From NCBI GenBank assembly GCA_020025115.1, contig JAHHSP010000060.1, forward strand, positions 1 through 7,308: 7,308 nucleotides of DNA, given 5' to 3'. Below the pieces are notes generated by a model. That model did not search any database, was not told the DNA's origin, and saw only the letters and a program-made list of their open reading frames with translations. Numbering within the stretch: position 1 is the first letter of the stretch; each line of letters opens with the position of its first letter. Shown piece after piece: positions 1 through 5,754 of the stretch. Made by a program: the position numbers and the translations under genes. Source of the stretch: Collinsella sp. (GTDB lineage: Bacteria; Actinomycetota; Coriobacteriia; Coriobacteriales; Coriobacteriaceae).

Positions 1-1269
1 CCGCCCGCGGGGTCCGACGCCCGTGATCGGAAACTCGACAAGCTCTTCACCAGCAAGCTCACGGGCTTCCCCATCATGCTCGCGTTGTTGTTCGCGGTAT
101 TTTGGATCACCATCGCCGGGGCCAACATCCCCTCCGAGATGCTGGCGGACGCCCTCTTCCGCGTCCAGGACCGACTGGTCGAGCTCGCGCAGGGCGCAGG
201 CGTCCCAGAAGCGGTTTGGCGGCCCCTCATCCTGGGCGTGTACCGTGTGCTCGCCTGGGTCGTCTCGGTCATGCTCCCTCCCATGGCCATCTTCTTCCCG
301 CTCTTCACCATCCTCGAGGACTTCGGCTACTTGCCGCGCGTCGCCTTCAACCTGGACCGCGCGTTCCAAAAATGCAGCGCATGCGGAAAACAGGCGCTCA
401 CGATGTGCATGGGGTTCGGGTGCAACGCCGCGGGCGTGACCGGCTGCCGCATCATCGACTCCCCGCGCGAGCGGCTCATCGCGATCATCACCAACAACCT
501 CGTCCCCTGCAACGGGCGTTTTCCCACCATCATCTCGGTGATCACGATGTTCCTGGTCGGCGGCGCCACGGGCCTCGCCGGGTCACTCGCCGCGGCGCTC
601 GGGCTTTTGCTCGTCGTCGTGCTGGGCGTTTGCATGACCCTGCTCGCCTCCAAGTTCCTCTCCAAGACGATCCTCAAGGGCATGCCCTCCTCGTTCACCC
701 TCGAGCTCCCTCCTTATCGGACACCGCAGGTCGGCAAGGTCATCGTGCGCTCCATCTTCGACCGCACCCTGATCGTGCTCGGTCGCGCCATCGTGGTTGC
801 CGCCCCGGCTGGCCTTGTGATCTGGGTGCTCGCCAACGTCCAGGTGGGAGATGCCTCGATCCTGGCCCATTGCACCGCCTTCCTCGATCCCTTCGCCCGG
901 GTCTTCGGCCTGGACGGCGTGATCTTGATGGCGTTCATCCTGGGCATGCCCGCTAACGAGATCGTCGTCCCCGTGATGCTCATGACGTACCTGTCGCAAG
1001 GGGCCCTGCTCGAGATCGCGGACCCCAACGTCATGGCCGACCTGCTGATCTCCCACGGGTGGACCTGGGTCACGGCCGCGTGCGTGGTGCTCTTCTCGCT
1101 CATGCACTGGCCGTGCGGCACCACCTGCCTCACCATCAAGAAGGAGGCCGGCGGCCTCAAATGGATACTCATATCCATAGCCGTCCCCACCGTGATGGGC
1201 CTGGCATCGTGCTTCGCCTTCGCGAACGGGGCCCGGTTGCTCGGGGCGATATTCGGGTGGGCCGTCTAG
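1..1269 (+). CDS. feoB: Ferrous iron transport protein B (FeoB), C-terminal membrane domain, 5'-truncated by window edge
   Basis: This is the inner-membrane permease half of FeoB, which takes Fe(II) into the cytoplasm. The reading frame is open from base 1 and ends at TAG 1267-1269, giving 422 visible residues. Full-length FeoB is usually about 650-800 residues, so the N-terminal G domain and its helical spacer lie to the left of the window. Recognition rests on the FeoB core: a first hydrophobic segment at about visible residues 24-45, the first gate region with GFGCN at residues 138-142 followed by the CRIIDSPRER stretch, a second gate-like segment with GMPANEIVVP, and the C-terminal HWPCGTTCLTIKKE motif before the last membrane helix. 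The gate is cysteine-rich (residues 125, 128, 136, 141, 149, 170), as I know it from clostridial-type FeoB rather than the E. coli form. No frameshift is seen. No feoC-like gene follows; the gene runs into repeats and a terminator and faces the ABC operon. Confidence 0.96.
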   Translation, partial: PPAGSDARDRKLDKLFTSKLTGFPIMLALLFAVFWITIAGANIPSEMLADALFRVQDRLVELAQGAGVPEAVWRPLILGVYRVLAWVVSVMLPPMAIFFPLFTILEDFGYLPRVAFNLDRAFQKCSACGKQALTMCMGFGCNAAGVTGCRIIDSPRERLIAIITNNLVPCNGRFPTIISVITMFLVGGATGLAGSLAAALGLLLVVVLGVCMTLLASKFLSKTILKGMPSSFTLELPPYRTPQVGKVIVRSIFDRTLIVLGRAIVVAAPAGLVIWVLANVQVGDASILAHCTAFLDPFARVFGLDGVILMAFILGMPANEIVVPVMLMTYLSQGALLEIADPNVMADLLISHGWTWVTAACVVLFSLMHWPCGTTCLTIKKEAGGLKWILISIAVPTVMGLASCFAFANGARLLGAIFGWAV

Positions 1270-1272
1270 CGA

Positions 1273-1384
1273 GCCCGCGCGTCTGGGCCCGCGCGTCTGG
1301 GCCCGCGCATCTGGGCCCGCACGTCTGGGCTCGTGCGTCTGGGCTCGCGCACCAGAGCCTGCGCGCCTTAACCTGCGCTCCGGA
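1273..1384. repeat. Eight-unit 14-bp tandem repeat, decaying away from feoB
   Basis: The unit is GCCCGCGCGTCTGG, repeated in exact 14-base phase from 1273. Units 1 and 2 (1273-1286, 1287-1300) are identical. Units 3, 4 and 5 (to 1342) carry only one, one and two changes, all transitions. Units 6-8 (1343-1384) are recognisable but degraded, and share T-to-C at unit position 10 and G-to-A at position 14. In the good copies, GCCC of one unit can pair with the GGGC formed at the junction with the next, so the transcript could form a row of short hairpins. The array begins three bases after the feoB stop codon and ends before the terminator, so it would be in the feoB 3' untranslated region. The period is not a multiple of three. 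I know of no function for it. Confidence 0.85.
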
Positions 1385-1400
1385 ATCGGCGAGATGGACG

Positions 1401-1437
1401 AAGCGGCGGCGGTACCTTGGCACCGCCGCCGCTTTTT
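1401..1437 (+). terminator. Rho-independent terminator of feoB
   Basis: There is a perfect 13-bp stem (left arm 1401-1413, right arm 1422-1434; 11 of the pairs are GCGGCGGCGGT against its complement) with an 8-base loop at 1414-1421. A run of five T follows on the + strand (1433-1437). It sits 131 bases after the feoB stop. On the minus strand the same stem is followed only by CTTCGTCC, so it would be a weaker terminator for the oncoming ABC operon, though no other candidate is visible for that operon. An outer 7-bp inverted repeat (CTCCGGA 1378-1384 and TCCGGAG 1442-1448) brackets it. Confidence 0.9.
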
Positions 1438-1464
1438 CGCGTCCGGAGTTAGGAGGCACTGGCG

Positions 1465-1518
1465 CCTACATGGCCCAATCTGCGCTCGCGTCCTACATGG
1501 CCCAATCCGCGCTGGCGC
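1465..1518. repeat. 27-bp tandem duplication across the end of the minus-strand ABC gene
   Basis: Two head-to-tail copies, 1465-1491 and 1492-1518, match at 24 of 27 positions. The right copy contains the stop codon and last residues of the exporter-fold ABC gene. The left copy lies just past the stop and, in the same frame, again spells ASADWAM followed by a second TAG (1466-1468). The duplication is thus exactly nine codons and includes the stop. A scrap resembling the edge of a further copy (CTGGCG) precedes it at 1459-1464. Confidence 0.85.
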
Positions 1519-3238
1519 GTTGCAGCTCCAGCATATGGCGGTACCTTCCCGCGGGGTCGGAGCGCAGCTCGGCCGGACTGCCCTGCTCCACCACGCGACC
1601 CTGGTCGAGCACGACGATCTTGTCGGCATTGTCCACGGTGCGCATGCGATGCGCGATCACCAGCACGGTCTTGCCCTTCAGCAGCACGGAGAGGGCCCCT
1701 TGCACCTGCGTCTCATTCTCGACGTCGAGCGAGGCAGTCGCCTCGTCGAGCAGGACGATCGGGGCGTCCTTCAGCAGGGCGCGGGCGATGGATATGCGCT
1801 GGCGCTCGCCGCCGGACAACCTGCTGCCGTTCTCCCCGATGACCGTGGCATAGCCCTCGGGCAGGCGGCACACGAACTCGTCGCAGTTGGCGGCGCGGGC
1901 GGCCTCCAAGACCTCCTCGTCGGTCGCGTCCTTCTTGCCCAGGCGTATGTTCTCGAGCACCGTGTTGTCGAACAGCACGACATCTTGGAACACCTCGGAA
2001 TAGGCGCACAGCAGCGTTTCCGGATCGACGGTGGACACGTCCACCCCTCCCACGGAAACCGTGCCGGAGCTGGCGTCCCAAAAGCGGGAGGCCAGCTTCG
2101 CGACCGTGCTCTTGCCCGATCCGGAAGCGCCCACCAGCGCAGTGACCTCTCCCTCACGTGCCGTGAACGAGACCCCGCGCAATACGCGCTCGCCCTCGCC
2201 GTACGCAAAGCCCACGTCTTCGAAGACCAGGTCGTAGCCCTGGGGCAAAAACTCGGTGGTGCCAGTTTGGATCGGCTCGTTCTCGATGGCGCGCATGCGG
2301 GCCAGGCCGTACGTCATGTCCATGAGCTCGGCGATGGCCTGCAAGATCACGTTGATGGGGTCATAGACCCTGGTGACGGCCAACAGGAAGGTGAAGAACA
2401 CGAGGAAGTCGACCTGGCCCGACATCAGCAGGAAGGTGCCCGTCACGATCACCGAGGCGATGCCCAGGCGTAAAAAGCCCTGGGCCGAGCACACCGTCAC
2501 GCCGGCGGCCAGCTCCGCACCGATCTTCTCTCGCTCGAACCGGTCGATACGGGCGTCGAGATCCTCTTGGAACTCACCGATCTGGTTGAGGGACCTGATC
2601 TCGCGATGGCACTCGAGATACTCCTGCAGGCGGTCGTTGATCGCCAGGCTCGCCTCGTTTTTCCGTGCGGTGTGGGACTTCTGGAGGCGGGAGGTGGCGA
2701 GGAGGGCGACCAGCGCCACGGGTATGGGCCAGAGCGCGGCGATGGCAAGACGCCAATCGCCGAGCGTCATCATGACGGCGAAGACCGTGGTCGAGACGCC
2801 CATGCCGAAAAGCTGCGGCATGACGTGGGAGAAGAGCCGCTCCTGGTCGCTGCAGTCCTTCATGATCACACTCGTGAGGTCCGCCAGGTCGCGCTTCCCA
2901 AAAAAGGAGAGCGGCAGCATGCGCAAGCACTCCGCGATGGCGACGCGCTTGCGCGCACTCTCCTGATACACCACGGTATAGGTGCCGTTGTACTGCCACA
3001 GCTGCGTGAGGAACAGCACCGCCAGCGCGGCCGCGATGCCCGCGACATACGGCAGGAGATCGGGAAGGCCCACGGACGGGTCGGCCAGATACGCCACGAA
3101 GTCGGCCGTGGCGAAGTACAACACCACGATGGGGAGCATGAGCGCCACGTTCGCCAAGGCGCACAGCGCCGCCCCGCGCACGAAGTCCCTCATGCCCTGG
3201 TCGGTCAGGGCAAACGTGTTCTGCAACCTACGCATCAT
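1493..3238 (-). CDS. Exporter-fold ABC transporter, fused permease and ATPase (second half-transporter of the pair)
   Basis: This is a 581-residue half-transporter with a type-1 exporter (type IV) membrane domain at about residues 20-310 and a complete ATPase domain at about 335-570. Visible ATPase motifs, numbered from ATG 3238, are Walker A GASGSGKST 370-378, Q-loop Q418, signature LSGGE 474-478, Walker B IVLLDE ending D498-E499, and H-loop H530. Strong hydrophobic segments lie near 24-47, 63-81, 139-185 and 247-290. The start at 3238 is chosen because AAAGGG at 3248-3253 is nine bases upstream of it. The in-frame ATG at 3247 would abut that site and add three residues. It overlaps the upstream ABC gene by 11 bases, and together they should form a heterodimer. 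Drug-efflux labels are common for this fold, but the ECF and feoB neighbours suggest a YbtQ/IrtB-like siderophore or heme role. That role is an inference; the family call is firm. The C-terminus ADWAM is duplicated downstream. Confidence 0.95.
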   Translation of the reverse strand: MMRRLQNTFALTDQGMRDFVRGAALCALANVALMLPIVVLYFATADFVAYLADPSVGLPDLLPYVAGIAAALAVLFLTQLWQYNGTYTVVYQESARKRVAIAECLRMLPLSFFGKRDLADLTSVIMKDCSDQERLFSHVMPQLFGMGVSTTVFAVMMTLGDWRLAIAALWPIPVALVALLATSRLQKSHTARKNEASLAINDRLQEYLECHREIRSLNQIGEFQEDLDARIDRFEREKIGAELAAGVTVCSAQGFLRLGIASVIVTGTFLLMSGQVDFLVFFTFLLAVTRVYDPINVILQAIAELMDMTYGLARMRAIENEPIQTGTTEFLPQGYDLVFEDVGFAYGEGERVLRGVSFTAREGEVTALVGASGSGKSTVAKLASRFWDASSGTVSVGGVDVSTVDPETLLCAYSEVFQDVVLFDNTVLENIRLGKKDATDEEVLEAARAANCDEFVCRLPEGYATVIGENGSRLSGGERQRISIARALLKDAPIVLLDEATASLDVENETQVQGALSVLLKGKTVLVIAHRMRTVDNADKIVVLDQGRVVEQGSPAELRSDPAGRYRHMLELQRASADWAM

Positions 3239-5111
3239 GCGTATCATCCCTTTCGATCTTCCAGGTCGCGCCGGTCTGGTAGTCCCTCCACATGCGGGCG
3301 TAGAGCCCCCCTTGCGCGATCAGCTCGTCATGCCTGCCCTGTTCGACCAAGGAGCCCCGGTCGATGACGAACGTGCGCTCGACGCCCGCCACCGTGGACA
3401 GGCGATGGGCGATCATGAGCACCGTCTTGCCCTCGCGCAGCGTCTCGAGGGCCTTTTGAATCAACGCCTCGTTCTCGGGGTCGGAAAAGGCCGTGGCCTC
3501 GTCGAGCACCACGATGGGGGCGTCCTTCAAAACCGCCCGGGCCAATGCGATGCGCTGGCACTCGCCGCCGGACAGATACACGCCCTCGGTGCCCACGACC
3601 GTGTCGATCCCCTCGGGCAGCTTGGCGATGATGTCATCGCATTGCGCCGCGTGGAGCGCCTCCAGCACCTCCCCGTCCGTGGCGCCGGGGCGGCCGGCGC
3701 GCACGTTGTCGGCGATGCTGCGCTTGAAAAGGCGGTCGTTTTGGAACACGAACGCCACGGTGCGCATCAGCTCCTCCGTGGGTATGAGGCGCACATCCAC
3801 GCCGCCCACCAGCACCGTTCCCTCATCCGCATCCCAGAAACGGGGGATCAGGCTGGCAAGGGTGGACTTGCCACCGCCTGACGGGCCCACCAGGGCCGCG
3901 GTCGCGCCCTCGGGCACGCGCAGCGTGACGTCGCACAGGGCGGGTTGGGCGGCCTGCGGATAGGTAAATCCCACGCCGACGAACTCGATGCTCGCGTCCC
4001 CGGGAGAGCGCCTCGCGGCCGCGTCCGGCTCCACCACGACGGGAACCTCCATGATCGAGTTGATGCGCCTCATCGCGTCCTCGGCGATCATCACGGCCTC
4101 CGAGGAGTACATGATCTTGGACATCATCGTGGTCGTGAGCGCGGAGAAGAACACGTAGAACAGGAAGTCGGTCAGGAACGCGGGGAAATCGGGGGCCGTG
4201 GCGGCCAGGACGATGCCCGCGGGCACCAGCACCGCGAAGGTGGAGTTGATGGCCACCAGTTGGATGACCTGGGGCTTGCAGCAATACTCGGTGTACTGCG
4301 TGGCCATCTCGCGATAGTCGACGATCGCCTCGTGAAACGCGCGGAACGACAGGACCGTCTGCTGGAACACCTTGACCACGGGGATGCCGCGGACGTACTC
4401 GGTGGCGGCGGTGCTCATGCGCACCAGAGCCGCCTGGTACAGCTCCATGAAGTGACGGCCGCCCCTGGCGTCCTCACGCCCCATCATCCACCACATGGCG
4501 AAGAAGGAAACGGCGATGGGGACCAGGCACAGCAGGCCCATCACCCAATCGAACAGGAAGGTCACGACCAGGAAGACCACGGGGGCCGTGAGCGACCCGA
4601 TGAAGTCGGGGAGCTTGTGCGCGATGACGTCCTCGGTCTGACCCGCGCATCCGTCGATCACGCGGCGCATCTCCCCCGAGGAATGCGCGCTGAAATACCC
4701 CAGCGGGATCCGCGCCACATGGCGCGTCATCTCCTTGCGCATGTTCGCGGCGATGCGGAAGGAGGCCAGATGCGTGCTCATGAGCGCGCAGAAATACAGG
4801 GCGATCCCCACCAGGGCGAACACCACGGCCATGACGGCCCATGTCGTGGCCGATTCGGCCCGCTCCCAATGCGGGTACACCGACACCAGGTCGCGCACGA
4901 CGAACCACACGCACGCGTAGGGCATCATGGTGAACACGGCGCTCAGGGCGGACAGGGCACAGCCCACATATGCCAGCGCCTTGCGCGTTCCCGCATAGTC
5001 GAGCAGCTCTACCAGCGGGGACTTCCCCCCGGTCCCGGTCTTTTCGGCCACCGGCCCGTCCGGCTGCGGCGCCCGAGCGCCGCCGGACGGGCGCTCCATC
5101 GTCTCGTTCAT
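3228..5111 (-). CDS. Exporter-fold ABC transporter, fused permease and ATPase (first half-transporter of the pair)
   Basis: This is a 627-residue membrane protein with a charged, proline- and glycine-rich N-terminal tail (about 1-32), six predicted membrane helices between about 43 and 330, and an ATPase domain at about 374-605. Motifs are Walker A GPSGGGKST 409-417, Q-loop Q457, signature LSGGE 513-517, Walker B VVLDE ending D537-E538, and H-loop H569. All catalytic positions are present. The D-loop reads AFSDPEN where its partner has ASLDVEN; I associate this AF-DPE type with the exporter-fold siderophore transporters (YbtP/IrtA group), from memory. The start at 5111 is set by AAGGAG at 5120-5125, eight bases upstream. 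The open frame runs on to 5180, but that would overlap the preceding gene by 50 bases and lacks such a site. It lies 19 bases after the S-component gene and overlaps its partner by 11 bases. Substrate unproven; import of an iron chelate is favoured by context over drug export. Confidence 0.95.
   Translation of the reverse strand: MNETMERPSGGARAPQPDGPVAEKTGTGGKSPLVELLDYAGTRKALAYVGCALSALSAVFTMMPYACVWFVVRDLVSVYPHWERAESATTWAVMAVVFALVGIALYFCALMSTHLASFRIAANMRKEMTRHVARIPLGYFSAHSSGEMRRVIDGCAGQTEDVIAHKLPDFIGSLTAPVVFLVVTFLFDWVMGLLCLVPIAVSFFAMWWMMGREDARGGRHFMELYQAALVRMSTAATEYVRGIPVVKVFQQTVLSFRAFHEAIVDYREMATQYTEYCCKPQVIQLVAINSTFAVLVPAGIVLAATAPDFPAFLTDFLFYVFFSALTTTMMSKIMYSSEAVMIAEDAMRRINSIMEVPVVVEPDAAARRSPGDASIEFVGVGFTYPQAAQPALCDVTLRVPEGATAALVGPSGGGKSTLASLIPRFWDADEGTVLVGGVDVRLIPTEELMRTVAFVFQNDRLFKRSIADNVRAGRPGATDGEVLEALHAAQCDDIIAKLPEGIDTVVGTEGVYLSGGECQRIALARAVLKDAPIVVLDEATAFSDPENEALIQKALETLREGKTVLMIAHRLSTVAGVERTFVIDRGSLVEQGRHDELIAQGGLYARMWRDYQTGATWKIERDDTHDA
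3248..3253 (-). promoter_or_regulatory. Ribosome binding site deciding the start of the second ABC gene
   Basis: AAAGGG on the minus strand ends directly against ATG 3247 (no spacer) but is nine bases from ATG 3238, which makes the latter the better start. It lies inside the coding sequence of the preceding ABC gene, so initiation is probably coupled to its translation. Confidence 0.6.
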
Positions 5112-5119
5112 CTCTTCGA

Positions 5120-5125
5120 CTCCTT
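5120..5125 (-). promoter_or_regulatory. Ribosome binding site deciding the start of the first ABC gene
   Basis: AAGGAG lies eight bases before ATG 5111 and between the S-component stop (5131-5133) and that start. It is the strongest ribosome binding site of the operon segment seen here, and it excludes the longer open frame beginning at 5180. Confidence 0.8.
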
Positions 5126-5130
5126 CCCTA

Positions 5131-5754
5131 TCACGCGCCGAGCTTTGCAAAGTGCTTCTCAAACGCCTTGACGCCCACAAAACCGCCGATCAGGCCACCG
5201 GCGATGGTGGCGGCCCCCGTGACGAACCCCATCGGGCCCATGATGGAATCGACGAGGGTCTTGCCGTACTCGTAGGTCATGCCCGCGGAAACGCACATCT
5301 CGGCATATGCCTCGCCGTTCATGAGAATCAGGGTTATCATCCCGAACCAGAAGCAGAACGTGAAAGCGGCGAAGGCCAGGGGCATCTTGGCATCCGTGCG
5401 AGAACCCGTCGCACCCAAGATCAAATCGGCCACCACCCCGCCGACCACGATCCCGATCGGGCCAGTCCAAAACATGCCCATCAAAAAGCCCACGGCGCCC
5501 ACGATCAGGCCCATGATCGCCATCGCGCCGCGCTTGGGAACGCGATGGGCCAGGTACACGAACACGGTCCCCGCGAAGAGCGCCCCCACCGAATGGGTGA
5601 ACCAGCTGATATTCGCGTTGAAGCTGAACACGATCGAGAAACCCATGAACACGACGAACATGAGCACGCCGAACGCCGCGATGTAGACAAGGTCCTTCGG
5701 ATTCAAGCCGCCGCGGCCCTGGGCAGCGGCCCCGATAGTCGGTTTATCCCTCAT
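5131..5754 (-). CDS. ECF transporter S component, Trep_Strep/MptD family
   Basis: This is a 207-residue, very hydrophobic membrane protein, predicted to be the substrate-binding subunit of an energy-coupling factor importer. About six hydrophobic segments are visible, near residues 22-46, 50-70, 76-96, 98-114, 125-145 and 170-195. They follow a short polar N-terminus with LNPKDLVYIAAFG leading into helix 1, and the protein ends in a lysine-containing tail (KAFEKHFAK). Size, the LNPKDL opening, the FWTGPIG segment after helix 3 and the basic end fit the Trep_Strep (TIGR02185) family, which is often annotated as MptD-like ECF S component. The start at 5754 is supported by AAAGGA at 5761-5766; an upstream ATG at 5787 would push further into the ATPase gene. 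It overlaps the ATPase gene by 11 bases. The ligand is unknown. Related ECF systems for heme have been described in Staphylococcus lugdunensis (LhaSTA) and Lactobacillus sakei, which fits the neighbouring feoB, but I cannot read specificity from the sequence. Confidence 0.85.
   Translation of the reverse strand: MRDKPTIGAAAQGRGGLNPKDLVYIAAFGVLMFVVFMGFSIVFSFNANISWFTHSVGALFAGTVFVYLAHRVPKRGAMAIMGLIVGAVGFLMGMFWTGPIGIVVGGVVADLILGATGSRTDAKMPLAFAAFTFCFWFGMITLILMNGEAYAEMCVSAGMTYEYGKTLVDSIMGPMGFVTGAATIAGGLIGGFVGVKAFEKHFAKLGA

Noticed and set aside
1273..1384. Possible CRISPR array
   Set aside because: The 14-bp units are contiguous without spacers, shorter than any CRISPR repeat, and no cas genes are nearby.
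583..1629. Minus-strand open frame (348 codons) crossing feoB and the 14-bp repeat array
   Set aside because: It is antisense to feoB core motifs, and its repetitive part is only the translated minisatellite. No family resemblance was seen.
1394..2473. Long + strand open frame (359 codons) opposite the second ABC gene
   Set aside because: It is antisense to a gene with all ABC motifs intact, its product is low-complexity and histidine/arginine/glutamine-rich, and long shadow frames are expected at this GC content. The same applies to + strand frames at 3945-5171, 5152-5916 and 6089-7231.
1493..5111. Multidrug efflux pump as the function of the ABC pair
   Set aside because: The fold alone would allow it, but the shared operon with an ECF module, the convergent feoB and the AFSDPE-type D-loop make an iron-related role more likely. 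It is not excluded by the sequence.
5112..5130. Internal promoter, riboswitch or iron-regulator box between the S component and the first ABC gene
   Set aside because: The gap is only 19 bases and is accounted for by the ribosome binding site. No regulator site can be supported anywhere within the minus-strand operon seen here.
5112..5180. Longer N-terminus for the first ABC gene starting at 5180
   Set aside because: It would overlap the S-component gene by 50 bases and lacks a well-placed ribosome site, while ATG 5111 has AAGGAG eight bases upstream.
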